The notes: a model not told the origin generated them from the sequence alone. A DNA stretch of 64,000 nucleotides from Ulota crispa (GCA_963920765.1 OY987243.1:4898001-4962000); one strand, 5' to 3'. Positions 11,261 through 24,225 are shown, counted from the stretch's first letter. Numbers and translations are program-made.

Positions 11261-14200
11261 TTACAGAATCCTTAATCCCGGGACATTTTTCAGACCCATC
11301 ATGCCAACAGTCTTCCTCATCAGAGCTGGAGGTTGAGGTAGGCCCAAAGTAGAGCTGAACATGTTTGCTCGTTTCACGAGTGTTGGTTTGTCCCACTTCA
11401 GCACTGCGCATGAATTGTAGTAGCCCAACCATGCTTGGTAGGCCTTGTCCTTCAAATCGTCACTGACATATTGCAGAGCTTTCTTCACCTGAAAAGACAA
11501 CTTAATTGTGAGAAAAACACACTCCTTCGGGAAAAGACTCCTCTATCAGAGTCAAGGAAATCGACCTTGAAACTAACCTCAGAATTAACAAAACTAGAAA
11601 ACGAGGCACAAAACCACGAGGACAGAGTACAAACCTTCGCTTCAACATCTGAAGTTATCGGTATATCCTGTGCTTGAGAGATTGTGATGTCCTTCAAAGA
11701 CCGCAAGAAAATTTCCTCCCAGGGCGTCAACACAAGCAATCCTTGTCCTTCCTTACCAGCTCGACCTGTGCGGCCAAGCCTATGAATGTACTGCTCTCGT
11801 CCTGCTGGAGTACCGAGCTGCAGATACATTGTTCAATGTATTGAATGAAATGTTCGAGTACCGGTAAAGTAAAGAAACCATGCAATTGTAGGCATTCAAA
11901 AACACAGAAACCAAAACATGTTTTCAAGACAGCACCTGGAGAACCAGCGTAACATCTGGATAGTCGACACCTCGAGCTGAAACATCTGACGTGAACATGA
12001 TAACCCCACCAGGATGCTTGCGGAACTCATCTGATACTTTGGTGCGGAAAGCCTGTGACTTCCGGGAATGAATCTCAAGGGTGTTCATGCCAAGTTTCTT
12101 GTAGAATTCTGCAAACAAGGCTGTAACTCGAGCTGTTGTACAGAAGACTAGTACCTGTGATGAAACGACACAAAACAAAACAAAATATTTAGTAAGCAAA
12201 CACTCTGCGAGCTTTAAGACAATACGAAAACATGGTACAGCATCCCTAATTCTACACGCCGCAAAATACCAGAGTATGAAGAACCCTTTGAACACCGAAA
12301 TTTGCCATTCATTGCTCATTGGTGGCGAAAAATAGAAGAAATTAAATAATTGAGAACATACCTTGAAGTTGGGCTCTTTCACAGCATGTTGCTTTAGCAA
12401 AGCATAGATAGCTGTCAACTGGTGTTCTAAAGGTACGACAAGGTACTCTTGTTTCACCTGCAAACAGATGAAATTGCCAGCAAAGTCATATTGTTAACGT
12501 TTCAATATGAAGCACACTAACAAACAGTGATAGAATGGCGAAGTCACACCGACTCACAGACAAAGAAGCATTCGGAACAGGGTATCCACAAAAAACAATT
12601 ACTACCATCCAAGCGTGAATAGTTTCACATTCGTCCAACACAAATCGGCCCATGGAAAGAACAGAAAGGGAACATTGGTTAACTTCAAGATAAAATTTGT
12701 ACAAGTACAAACCTTCACATGAGTCTCCTCCTCTTCCTCCCCAACAGTATCAATGAATGTATAGTTGCTCTTCAACGCGATTTTGCACATGGTCTTCACC
12801 TGAATTAGTCGCCGCAGAAGATTTAAGAATTAGGAAGAGTTATTCAATATCTTCATTGTTAACAAGCCTTGGAAGTCCAACTACAACCCATAACAACTCG
12901 TCCTTCGGTAACATTTTTTACCTATATGTTAAACGAATTAAGCAACAATGCATCAATGCAAATTGAGTTTTCAAAAAAATCACATGTTCTTACATTCCTC
13001 AGCAGCGACCTTAATTCATATGCAAAACATAGTAGTATAAGAAAGAAAGAAAAAGGACACAACACAAAAGCATGACAGGAAGGGACGCACAAGAGAACCT
13101 CATGGGGCACTGTTGCTGAAAACAGAAGCGTTTGTCTCTCCTTTGGTAGGGCTTTGATAATACCATCCAAACTTTTTCGAAATCCCATGTCTAATAACTG
13201 ATCGGCTTCATCAAGGATCAAAACTTTCAAATCTTGCAATTGCCTCCGCACATCTGGATTCGACTGGATATGATCAAGTAATCTACCCGGAGTTCCAACG
13301 AGGATCTGCAGCGCAGGATAAAGAGGAAGGAATAAGAATCTAGATGTACAGATGCCACCATAACTTGACTGGATAACGTATCTACAAGTTTAGTAATTCT
13401 TTGAGAACCTTCCTCATCATGGACAAGCGTGGAGGCAAACCAAATTTACTCACTTGGCATGGTGATTTCTCGAGCCTTCGAGTCTCAGTGGTCATGTTAG
13501 TTCCTCCAATCACGACTTGTACGCCTAGTCCACGTTGGAACGTAGTCAACATCTTCGCTTCCGTAGCAATTTGAGCAGCCAACTCCCGAGTTGGAGAGAT
13601 GGCTAAAACATTGATTGGATTCCTCCTCGAATTTTGAGAATTTTCTTTAAGTATAAACTCAATAGCTGGTAACTGCAAAGTATTGGCATGTAATATCAAG
13701 CTTAGTATATTCAAATTCTGTCCTTGAATTACAGGAAACAGTCAGCTAACTTACCATAAACAAAGAAGACAACGACGTTATCTAGATAATAACCTCGACG
13801 CTTAGTTGTGAAACTTATTACTGATGTTAAAAAAAATGTACATATAGCAACAGCAGTCAACTTGATCATAGAAAATATGGAAATCAAGTCACTGGAGTGT
13901 CAGAAACACGTACCAGAAAAGCAACAGTCTTGCCAGTGCCTGTCTTGGCTTTGGCTAGTACATCCTGTCCTGTCCCATCCAGCATATTGAAATCAGGACG
14001 GGCGCCGGAAATGCCAACAACGAGAAATTTGAGAGTAACAATCAACCCAAAGCTATGAAGAGTTAGGCAATCAGAAGGTAATACCTTTCAGAATTACGGG
14101 TAATGTCTCATTCTGAACCACTGTCATGGTGTCAAATCCAGCCACCTCATGTAACGCTTTGAGAGAAAGCGGGGAGACCTTAAAGTTATCAAACCTGCCA

Positions 14201-15710
14201 TACGCCGACAATACATGCACAACACCAACGGAGTTGAGGCTTCGGCAAAAGACTTGGAATCCTCAGAGTCAGCGAGCACGCGAAGAATGAGGAAAGGCAA
14301 GAAACAAAGCAAACGAAACACAAAGGCTGAATAGATTTAAATGCTCATTCCTTCACATACCTGGTTCTTGATAGATGAGAAGCAGATTTCTCGGTGATCG
14401 ACATAGGTTCCTCGTCGCTGATCTCGGGTGATTCCTTAGCTTTCTTGCGCCGATCAATAACATCTTCAGCAAGTGGCATATCTGTATCAATGGTTACAGA
14501 TTCAGGGGCAACGCGTCGTTTGCCTGCAGCAGAAATACAAATGAGTTTTCCTATCAACAGTTTTTGTGTCTTCTACCTTCCAAGTCTCTCATATTTTAAG
14601 GAGCTAATCCTGTTTCCTAAACCGGCACCAACAGTAACTCATCTATTCATACACTTGGTTGAACTTACAACCAAGGAGTGTAAACACGACTCGGCTAAAC
14701 GTCTATAGCCACCCATCCTTGAACGGAAACGCGGTTGTTCACTGACCTACAACCTCCCATTTTGAAGTTGCATAAGAAACTCACACACAGTGATCGTAGA
14801 AGGATTGGCTCTCGTAACCAAAGACATCTTCACAACTCTATAATTCTCCCAAGAATAACACTCCAAGATGATATTAAATGCTTAACACGACGCAAATAGT
14901 ATCCGTTATCGTAAAATTCCACGAGCCTGATATAGGGATACGAAATACACAGCATTGCATGCAATGTTTCCGCAATTGCAGCGTCATGAGTAGAATCCAA
15001 TGCATGATTACGAAGCATGAAATGTTACCTTTCATCCTGCCATTGCTCGACGAAGAACCTCCAAAGCTCCCGCCCATCGAATTGCCAGGACCACCAGCAG
15101 CCCGGGGCAAAAACCTAGCAGATGACCGGGGCTCCGGACGACTGGAGGTCACAGCGCCATCCTCATCAGTCCACAACTCCTCAGCTCCCCGCTTCGTAAA
15201 CCTATCAGCCAGAGCCCTAATTTTGGGATCATGGTGGACGGGAGGCAGAGGAGACGCGGCATTCGAAGACCGTGGCTCCCAGGGCTTCTCCAGCAATGGA
15301 GCGACAGCCATGGCCTCCGTTCGACGGCGCTCGTCAAACAGTTGCTTCTCACGTCCGAGCCGTGCCTTTTCCGCCTGCTTCTCCTTCTTTCGCTGCGCAT
15401 TCTTCCACTGCCATTTGCTCACACCTCCCGGAAAGGTTCTCGGCCCACCGCCCATAGCTCGGGCGCCTTCCACAACTGGCGCGTTGTCAGACATTATTGC
15501 TACCGCTGGCTGGAACTTCAAAAGCAATCCACTTCCTCCGAAAAATGAAGCCCCGGATGTTAAAAGTGGCGATCTAGTACAAACAGCGACACGCCCGAGG
15601 GGCAAACGCGACACGAATTTTGCAACGCTTGGAGGCGGTCGCGTGAGGTAGGGTTTCGGAACCAGAAGCGGTCCAGGCATAGCACGAGAAAGAATCCTTG
15701 CTCCTGCCAT
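11261..15710 (-). CDS. DEAD-box ATP-dependent RNA helicase, RH25/RH26/RH31-like, 11 exons
   Basis: Exons in transcript order: 15710-15029, 14523-14361, 14194-14085, 13969-13914, 13672-13454, 13305-13099, 12799-12713, 12457-12362, 12154-11936, 11817-11635, 11488-11261. All junctions are GT-AG and keep frame, giving 749 residues. Helicase motifs are complete: Q motif (MTVVQNETLPVIL), motif I AKTGTGKT (326-333), PTREL (364-368), TPGR (415-418), DEAD (442-445), SAT (473-475), SARGVD (599-604) and HRLGRTGR (625-632). The C-terminus has the KNVPGLR tail I associate with this plant clade. The product is expected to unwind or remodel RNA. The first 72 residues contain no Asp or Glu and are rich in Arg, Ser and Pro, typical of an organelle transit peptide. 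Met73 begins a second plausible N-terminus (MSDNAPVVEG). Clade membership is inferred from sequence memory only. Confidence 0.9.
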
Positions 15711-18124
15711 GCAATTCACTTTGTGCTTCAACTCCCCTGCTACACAAGGCAACCTACAACTTCAAAGCAAGCCCGAGAGCTTCCAATTCATGCCAATCTC
15801 CCGCACTTCATAGAATCGTGTCGAAAAAGTGTGGTTTAGGTCGGTACTACTTGACGGACAATTCTCAATAAAATTCAACCTAATTTTGAACGAGGTGGCA
15901 TGAATGTATTAAGTTAAGCCAAGGCAGAAGGAAACACAAAATGGAGTAACGAAAAGGAAAGCGACGATGAAGCACGGACACATACCGCTCAATTCTCCAT
16001 GTGCGTCCGATGTCAGCGAGAGGATGAACTGGCCGGAAAAGACCACACCCAGGGTTTAGGGTTTACGCTCTTTAGGGGCTGCGAACCGAACGACGAACTA
16101 AGTTAACGGCTGGCCTCGCCGCACGTCACGGAGATGTTTTTCATCCATCCATTTGCATGGTGACGTTCATCCTCTTTCTGTTGTACAAAACAACTTCTTC
16201 CCGCATACGCAGAGCCTCTCGGTCAGGGTCTGGGAAATATTTGAGATTTTTCGGTAGAATTCCTTCCATTCCTGTATTCAACCGGTTTATAAGGAGCTCT
16301 TTCAGTTATTTTCTCTATTTCATACTAAAAAGTTTTTTTTAAAGAAAGCCAAAGTTTATAAATTGTAAATTGTTATTTCTCATTTCAATTGACTAACATT
16401 GAACTAGCGGTCTGTTCTTCCCGGACCTTGCTCTCGGTGGTTAGGGTGAAAAATTGATACCGTAAGAACTAAGGTAGAAATACCTAAAAGTGATACTTAC
16501 TTCAAATGTGATAATTTGGAGGGTTTTTTGAGAATCTGATGGCATGAGCTTGTTAGAAAATGGGTACAGATGAAAGTAAAGTTCTTTTTGGAATTTTCTA
16601 AGATTGTATGAATAAATCAAAAATTGTTGAAGGTAACTCCCTAGATTGACCAATTTTGGACAATAGACCCCAAAAAAGTGACAACAAGAAGACCATGTCA
16701 TGACAACAAAAACACTATGTTACATCCAATCATAAATCACCAATTACACAATTTTTATTCCCTTATGTTAGCTTGCATGTTTGATTTGGGTGCATGCATA
16801 TCTTGTTTGGATGCTGGAGAGCACAACTTTAGGTTTATTTATAGATGTCACTAAACAACAACTTTAGGTTTATTTATAGATGTCACTAAACAACTAGTGT
16901 TAGTTTAGGTTCTTCTGAGATCATTTTACGGGACTATCTTTTATTTCTCGTTAATTTGTAGGGCTCCATGTCATTTCCAATACAGTCTCTAAAGGAGCTA
17001 CTGCATATGTTAAGGAACTCGAGAAGTGGACCGTTAACAATTACAATGAGATTGATCGCCTCTTTAGTTTGTAGGGTTTGATCAATGAGCTAGTCATACA
17101 ATGCTGCATCACATTTTGGAGATGCGTTGTGGTGTGAAGTGCAGCCAGAAAACAGAAAGCTCAGGTTCCCGTTACGAAACAAGAACAAGATGATCTAACC
17201 CTAAAGTTTCTTAGAATTTCGAGAGGAGGAAACCCGAGAAGCTACACATAAGTTAGCATTGAAACCTATAACATGAAAGAGATGACTCTTTGACAGGCAC
17301 TCTGAGCACTTCCATCCGCATTGACAAGGACAAACGCATAAACCAAGGAACGACGGTGCAATTCAAAGCAAGTTATTCAAGAACAAAACACAAAGCCAAA
17401 AAGACAAGAAAACAAATGTGAAGAACATGAGACGTGCTAGGACCTTCCCTAAAAGATGATCGAATAGGGCAGTAGCAATTAATGCAGAGAGATACATGCC
17501 TCTGCTCAATCGCATTGCTAGTTTTACTCTGGAATCTATATAGAAGCAAGGGTCTACATGTCTCCATTTGTTTCTACCCCCTTCGGCTGGTGCAATCGAG
17601 TTTTCCAGAGTATGTCCATATAGTTGATCACCTTGAAGATTCTAGAAGGTTTCTACTACATGGAAGCGGTACTTTTGATTCTATCTCGAGCACTGTGAGG
17701 ATGAGTCTTTTTTGTGAGTGCATTTTGCCTAGATACTGTATGTAGACAAGAGATATTGTCCAGACCATTACCATCCCCATTGTCATGAGTGCATGATCAA
17801 TAATTATGCATTATCATTAAACTAAAGTTATCAAACATTGGTTTCCATCTTCACAGAGTTGCAATTTACACCTTCTAATACCTTAGGAGAGAGAAACATT
17901 GACGGTCACATAAATCTTGACTGTTTGTACGACTTGAGTACCTTTTCCATCCTTCATCACCAGATTGATTAACATTTGAGCTCATTTGTATAGATTTGCA
18001 AATCCAGGTTCTCTCCTGTTTCGTAAAAGTCTAGTTGCAGGAGAGGTAATCTGTTGTGGATTGTAAACATCAACTTCTGGCACGGAATTTTAATCCATTT
18101 CCATTCTTTTTTGTTCTGCTCTTT
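15711..18124. other. Intergenic region upstream of the helicase, with unassigned open stretches
   Basis: The first few hundred bases are the probable promoter and 5' UTR of the minus-strand helicase. At 16823-16892 a 35-bp unit (CAACTTTAGGTTTATTTATA...) is duplicated in tandem, a recent slip. Around 16963-17074 there is a + frame ending VNNYNEIDRLFSL that is coding-like in composition but matches nothing I recognise and has no start. No gene is supported. Confidence 0.5.
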
Positions 18125-18560
18125 TTATTTTTTCCTAGGTTTGATCATCATTCTAACTCCCGAATCTTCCACGATCCAATGTGCACTTCTGATTTTCTCC
18201 AGCATGGCCTCAGCTGTGCGGTGAGCTTTGGTCTTCTCGGTAATCGTCGTGGCCAGTTCCTTGGGTTCTAACCCAACACCCAATGCTACTGGATCTGCAC
18301 CGTCAAATATGGTGTACAGGGTTGTTTAATCAGGTGGGATAACCCAAATCCGAACTTTTATTACATATATTTCATTGAAACTATGCAAGTTTTGTGGTAT
18401 TTTACAAATCCATACATGATTTACGTTGTCATTGTGACAAGTAAAAGCTGAAATGACGTACCGTGGAGAAAGATGTCATCAGAAATTGACCTCCAAGCTG
18501 CAGAATGTCTAATGATTAGTTGTCTCTCAAGACAATAGGTATACTGCTCACCATCCTTCT
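18125..18560 (-). CDS. Two terminal exons of an unrecognised gene (5' part not found)
   Basis: Exons 18560-18462 and 18294-18125 read in one frame through a good donor (CACG|GTACGT) and acceptor (GGTGCAG|AT) and end at TAA. The upstream acceptor is strong: a T-rich tract followed by TTACTTAG. The encoded tail of about 88 residues starts KDGEQYTYCLERQLIIRH, continues DPVALGVGLEPKELATTITE, and ends in a basic segment with HWIVEDSGVRMMIKPRKK. I do not recognise the family. No start codon or upstream exon could be placed in the 167 bp before the LEA_2 gene's stop codon. It may be a gene whose first exons I missed, a captured fragment, or an alternative 3' end of the LEA_2 transcription unit. Confidence 0.4.
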
Positions 18561-18726
18561 CTAAGTAATAGATAAAAAAAATAAAACCTTTCTAGTTGGT
18601 AGGTAACCTAACCTATTAAACAAGTGCCTGCTGAACCATGTTAGAGCCCCAGGCCAGAACATCTCCAAAGATTGATTGCCAACCGCTCACAAAAACAATT
18701 TCTCTGCATTCTTTTTCGATGTCATT

Positions 18727-20462
18727 TCATGTCTCCATTAATCGGGGGTGTGCTTCGTCCTCATGTATCGTTTCCGAGTAAGTTTCTTCCATATCTGTCG
18801 TCTGGGAGTGAGTTTCGCCCTTTTCTGCTTTCCTTGACTCTATTTCCGGCACTGCCGCTAGCTCCATTTCAACTCGGTTATCTTGGTCAATAACTTTCAG
18901 AAAAACGGGATCCACTTTGATATCGCTGTTCACTTTCACCTGTCAAATCAAATTAATACCAAATATGTTATAACGTAGACACCAATTTACAACAATGACA
19001 ACAGAATCTGACATTGAAATTTCAAAGACAGAGGAAGTATCCTTTCCCTTTCATGTTAAAGACTTTACTCAGCAATCAATCATAGGCTGAAGCCTAACGA
19101 GGGATTGCTATACCCCATTATAAGATTCGAAACAGTAAGAATACCTGCCAGTGGTGCCTGATTTTCCAGACTATGGCATCACCAGCAATGGTGACAACAG
19201 AGCTCATCACCATCTCACGCTTCGCAACATCCTGGAACAGCTCCTTGACGTGCTCTGTTATCTTAAGCCCATCCAGCTTTACCGGAATCTCAATCACCTG
19301 TTCACTCCGCGCAGCTTGATTCCCGGCTTCCACCTGTTTCAGACACCGAAGCAAACTGATCAACTAAAACCCCATCCAAAACAAAAACTACAATAAAATG
19401 AACACAATGCCACTGCACAAATCTGAAGCTACTGTGGCAGAGAGGAGGACCTATAATTCTATAATCAAACTTTGGTTATAAGGATGCTATTTGCATTGGC
19501 ATTATGGTCAGAATCAACCAACAAAAAAGGAACTCCTTACATGATATCTGATTAAATCATAATTACCAGACTATTTTTGATAACCATGTCCTCGGTTACC
19601 ATTACTTGGTCATTACTTATTCAGTTCTTCTAATGTTCAACGTTTTGTTCCAAATGAAAACCACAAGGCCATCTCTCATTAACAGACAACGCTTTGTGAG
19701 CATAAATTCGTGAGCGGTGAGCCAAAGATTCTGTAAGAGAGGAACCAATTCTAAGCTCAAATTCAATGAAAAACCAAATAAAATGGCAAGAGGTGTAAGT
19801 TTAAAATGCATAATTATAAGGCCTCACATACACACTTATAGGGTAATATTTAGTATTTTGATACAAAAATCACTGCTCAAGGCTCACAAATCCTCACTCG
19901 CGGTATAGCATTCCCATCAATACAAATTACTGTCATTCCATGCGTACACGACAACTAAGGAATAGACACTCTAAACCCTAAAATTTTACAAAGTAGAAAC
20001 ATGTTGTTTAAGAGGATGTACATTGAATCAACATCTGATCACAAGGTGATTAAGGACATCTACCAAAAAAGACCTTAGATGCGATCTTTGGTACATTGCA
20101 GTGCTCTTTCATTACAAACTCGACCAGTAGCAAGCAAGCCCTGGATGCGTAGAGAAGACGGAGAGAGATGGATTCGCACGCACCTGGGCTTGGCCCATCA
20201 AGGTGCCCCGGTAGAAAATGTCCATGGTGGTGTCGGTGTACTTGATGGGGGTGATGTTGGGATTCGTCACTTTGATGGAAAGCTTCATGGCCACATCCAA
20301 GACTGCAATGGGGATGAAGGACTCCGTCTTCCAGCGCAGATTGAATCCGCTCAATTCGATGTTTATCACCTCAAACGACGGATCCTTGGGGCGGCTTTGC
20401 CACATGAACCAGCCGGCCCCGCCCACGCCCAACGCGCCCGCCACGCCCACCAGCGCCGCCAT
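18727..20462 (-). CDS. LEA_2 (Lea14/WHy domain) membrane-anchored protein, three exons
   Basis: Exons 20462-20184, 19333-19145 and 18939-18727 give 226 residues with all junctions in phase 0 (CAG|GT and AG|GTG). Residues 3-22 are a Gly/Ala-rich hydrophobic segment ending WFMW, a likely membrane anchor or signal. The rest resembles the water-stress/hypersensitive-response (WHy, LEA_2) fold: a beta-rich domain with the core MKLSIKVTNPNITPIKYTDT followed by FYRGTLMGQAQ, then IEIPVKLDG and a closing WQ-VKVNSDIKVDPVFLKVID. The final 40 residues are acidic and low in complexity (ETHSQTTDMEETYSETIHED). LEA_2 proteins are linked to desiccation and pathogen responses; the exact role here is unknown. 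The start is the first in-frame ATG, in a GC-rich first exon (GCCATGGCG context). Confidence 0.85.
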
Positions 20463-20773
20463 GGCCCCCAAGCGGCAATTATTCCGACACCTAGGTGGCG
20501 ACTTGCAATCGCACTCACGAGCCCCGCTCTCGAAATGTGTCGCTCAAGTATTCACAGACTCACAGGCCTGCACTGGACGATCGCGCGCTATCCACTCCCG
20601 ATTTCAGAAGCATCGAGAGATGCTCTGGTTGTAATTTTCCTCGAAGATGATTGGAGTTCCAATCGAGGGGAGTGAATCTTGGCGCGACGCATGGCCTTCT
20701 TCCAGGTGGGAGGGATCGATAGGCGCCACGTGTTGCGCTCCAGGTTTTCCAAGTTAGGGGCGATTCACACTAA

Positions 20774-21435
20774 GAGCATCTCCACCGGTGGCTCAAACAC
20801 CGGTGGCTCAAACCCGCTCAGTGAGCGGAGCTGGGGTCGATGTTCTCGTTCCAATTTCCACCTGTGACTTGCCCAGCTCAAATTTGTCAAACAAGTACCC
20901 GGGGACAGTGTCTTTTTGGGAAGCTCTTCATGTCTAGCACGTTGATTTTACGGTCACTGTTTCAAGATTTTGTCCCTGATCTCATTGAAAAGTACTCTAA
21001 GACTGCCGAGACTCTAGTGCCTCGTGGCCCAATCAGCAATGCCCGAGCAATGCCTGACCAACATCGTGAAACCTGCAACAGAGCATTAACAAGTTTGCTT
21101 GTCTTCACTAGTGGAGATTGTCTTCACCGGTGGAGATTGTCTTCACCGGTGGAGATTGTCTTCACCGGTGGAGATTGTCTTCACCGGTGGAGATTGTCTT
21201 CACCGGTGGAGATTGTCTTCACCGGTGGAGATTGTCTTCACCGGTGGAGATTGTCTTCACCGGTGGAGATTGTCTTCACCAGTGGAAATTGTTTTCACCG
21301 GTGGAGATTGTCTTTACCAGTGGAGATTATCTTCACCAATGGAGAGTGCCTTCACTGCTGGCGTAGAAGTGCACTTCAAGGCTTGCTCAAAATTCTTCAG
21401 AGAGTCTAAATTTGACTAAATGGGTGGAGATGCCC
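20774..21435. mobile_element. Tourist-like MITE with GAGCATCTCCACC ends
   Basis: The left end GAGCATCTCCACCGGTGG and the right end GGGTGGAGATGCCC are inverted and flanked by TAA on both sides (20771-20773 and 21436-21438), as in PIF/Harbinger-Tourist elements. It lies about 310 bp upstream of the LEA_2 start codon and may overlap its promoter. Family members with the same ends and TAA-type flanks occur at 46333-46773, 59677-60321, 59784-60103 and 61834-62225. The interior carries the 19-bp array. Confidence 0.75.
21104..21357. repeat. 19-bp minisatellite inside the MITE, about 13 units
   Basis: The unit is TCACCGGTGGAGATTGTCT. The first and last units are diverged (CACTAGTGG, CACCAGTGG, CACCAATGG) and the middle ones are identical. 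The core CACCGGTGGAGAT is almost the same as the element's own terminus read inverted (CCACCGGTGGAGATG), so the array probably expanded from a terminal-repeat copy. All three + frames are open and encode the same 19-residue periodic peptide; I do not treat this as a gene. Confidence 0.92.
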
Positions 21436-21438
21436 TAA

Positions 21439-22091
21439 GGTAGGAGGCTCATCAATGGAGCATCTTAACCCTTGAGTGCCCAAGCCATTTTCACCAAAAT
21501 CAGGGTTTTTGGAAACCGACAACTTTAATGCATTATATCTCGGTCAATCAGATGATTCACAAAAAGTGACCATTGAAAATAGTGGAGCACCTACTTAGAA
21601 AATGGCTTGCAAATTTTGGGAACAATTTACCATGGGAGATGGGAGATTATAACATTAGATCAAACAACATGTGATGACAAAATCTCATTTTTGGTAGGTA
21701 GTTGCTATTTGATGATTTTTACAAAATTCTATAAATCCCGGATTCATCTCAAATTTTGTGAGTAGCAAGATTAGATGTGAACGCACACACTTGTAAATTA
21801 TTGAAGATTGTACTTCTTTTTATGTCAAGCTTTAGGGCTTCAAATTGCTATTGCACAGAAAACAATGACTGGCACAGTTGGTGACGGTTGCCATAATAAA
21901 GGTCTAGAACATGTTTGAACCCTTACCGACAATTTTTCCGCTATCACAAAGCTTACACAAGGAAGCTTGCAAAGGATATTGACCGGTTGTGGCCTGTAAA
22001 ACGATGTTTGCCAGCATGCCTTGTATAGTGCAATCACTTCCCATATGATATTTTCACCCAATCAAATCTCTTGTAACATTTGTACAACATT
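21439..22091. other. AT-rich stretch left of the LTR retrotransposon
   Basis: No gene is supported. It opens with GGTAGGAGGCTCATC, the repeat motif also seen near 10393 and (inverted) 27819. A minus frame at 21840-22061 lacks recognisable features. Confidence 0.5.
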
Positions 22092-22337
22092 TGTCAAGGA
22101 CATAGAAATTGAAAGATAATCAATAAGAATTAAGAATGAATTTGGATTCAAAGATGAAAAAATAAATAGCAAAGAAGATGAGCGATGGCTCTAAGAGATG
22201 TGTTGTCACGTTTGAATAACACTTTAGCCTTGACCTCTACATATACTCTGATTTAAAGTGAAAAAAATCTAATGTAAAAGATATTTTAAAGTCAAAAGTA
22301 AAAGAAAACGGAACGTTTCAAAATAATGTCCCTAACA
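22092..22337 (-). repeat. 3' LTR of the Ty3/gypsy element
   Basis: The 246-bp copy begins TGTCAAGGACATAG and ends CCCTAACA on the + strand. Compared with the other LTR it shows many transitions and a deletion of about 17 bp, so the insertion is old. My rough reading is about 85 percent identity. Confidence 0.88.
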
Positions 22338-23136
22338 TTATCCCTTTCTCAAGCGACAAATTTTTAGAGGAGCCATAGGTGTATTCAAATAAAATTGATA
22401 AAATTTTTGTATTGTTTCCAGTGCATTTACAAGATTTTTGGTTAGTTCTCACGTTTGTTCGTTAATATCATAACCGCTTTAGTGTACCAAATATTTTACT
22501 TTGCTCCACATTCGTCGCAAGTTTAATACTCGTTCTATCTTATATTCATCATGGTTCTCAATTTCAATACTTGGTGGTAGTGGTTGTATTCTATCTAGAA
22601 AACGTGGCTGCCAATATGGTTCTTAAAGAGATATATGAAAAATTAGATGTACTTTCATAAAAATTGATAACTTCAAACAATGTGCCACTGGGTTCATCTG
22701 CATTAGAATGACAAATAGTCCCAATCTCCAATAGTCTAATTTGTTATATGGCCGTTTGGTCTTAACATTCTATTGAATAAGCCATATCTTATTTCTGATT
22801 TGAAAATCAAGTGCTTGATTGCGATATTTGTTCACAGTTATCTTGTAAGATTTTTGGACAAATTATAGTTGAAGCTTCAAAATATCTTAAATTTGCAATA
22901 ATTATTTTGCAAAGTTGTCAATTGCTGAGTTACTATTTGCTAGTAAACTTAACAAATCAAGCTTTGGATGATAGTCATAATTGGAATAAAATAGTGTTTG
23001 TTGAATTGAAGTATCAAGAATAGTATTATATGCAAACTCTGCTAATGGCAAATATGTTGTCTAATTGTCTTGTTTATATTTGGTATTACATCGTAAATAT
23101 TATTCAAAAACTTGATTAAACCGTTTTGTTTGATTG

Positions 23137-23545
23137 TTAGTTTGAGGATGAAAAGCTGAAAAGAAATTGATCTCTACTTTCAATATTTTGAAAAAATATC
23201 TCCAAAACTTTAATATAAATTGAAGTCTTCAATCTAATATAATATCCTCTGATAAGCCGTGATATCATATACATTATCAAAAAATAGTCTTGCCGTATTT
23301 TCACTTGATGAAGTCTTCTTGCAAAGGACAAAATGTGCCATTTTTATAAATCAATCCACCACAATAAAGATACTGTTGAATGAATTTGATAGCGACAAAT
23401 TTGTGATAAAATCCATAGAAATTGAAGACCACAGCCGATGTGAAATAGACAATGGTTGCAAAAATCTATAAAGGTGATGCCAAAGATCCTTGGATCTTGA
23501 ACAAATGTTACAAAAGGTAATAAAATCGTTCACATTTTTCCACAT
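23137..23545 (-). pseudogene. Integrase remnant of the Ty3/gypsy element
   Basis: The minus strand shows the end of the zinc-binding HHCC region (CNICSRSK) followed by LQPLSIS and SSISMDFITNLSLS, which opens the integrase core with its first catalytic Asp (MDFIT), and then IFIVVD. Downstream the frame shifts. This places integrase after RNase H and confirms the Ty3/gypsy order. Confidence 0.85.
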
Positions 23546-24225
23546 TTGATGTCATTAAAAATCTTTAGGAAATAAGATTCAAAGTCTTTTTGTATTCAAA
23601 ATGACCCGCGGCTAGAAAGTCATGACGGGATTAAACTAATGCAAAGTCGTGCTGAATTTTTTGGGATAAATAATCATTTTTCAAAATATAACAAATCTCT
23701 ATTCACCTTAAAATTGTCTTCTTCACTAATGCAATGCTTGATGTTGAAGGTTATACAATTTTCAATAGTTGCAACGCGTACTTGGTTGAAGAAGTCCACA
23801 TTTATAGGTGATGGTATAACTGTAGCGCAAAGGCAAAATAATTCTGACTTCAACAAAATTCAACGCTATTAAACAAATGTTGTTTCTCCAGCTTTGGATA
23901 TAAGATATACTCTTTTTGATAAAGCATCAGACAATCTTTGTTGCTTTCTTGGTCTATTTGTGATAATAAAGTCAAACTGGAATAGAAATATATTCCATCG
24001 AGCTTGACGTCAATTTAAATCACAAGATGACATGAAATACTTCAAATTCTCGTGGTCTATATAAACAGTCACCGGATACGTAGCTCTTTCAAAGAAATGG
24101 CGGCACGTTTTAAAGGAATCCACAATAGCAAAAAGTTCATTATCATGAATTTCATAATTATTTTTGGCAGCAAAAAAATTTTGGGAGGAAAAGGCAACAA
24201 GATGAAGTTTTTTGTCTTTCCCCAG

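Noticed and set aside
14878..15651. 257-residue + frame opposite helicase exon 1
   Set aside because: It is the antisense shadow of a GC-rich coding exon with clear helicase-gene continuity on the minus strand.
16963..17074. Short + open stretch ending NNYNEIDRLFSL
   Set aside because: It has no start codon, no splice partner and no recognised family. It may be a gene fragment but cannot be supported.
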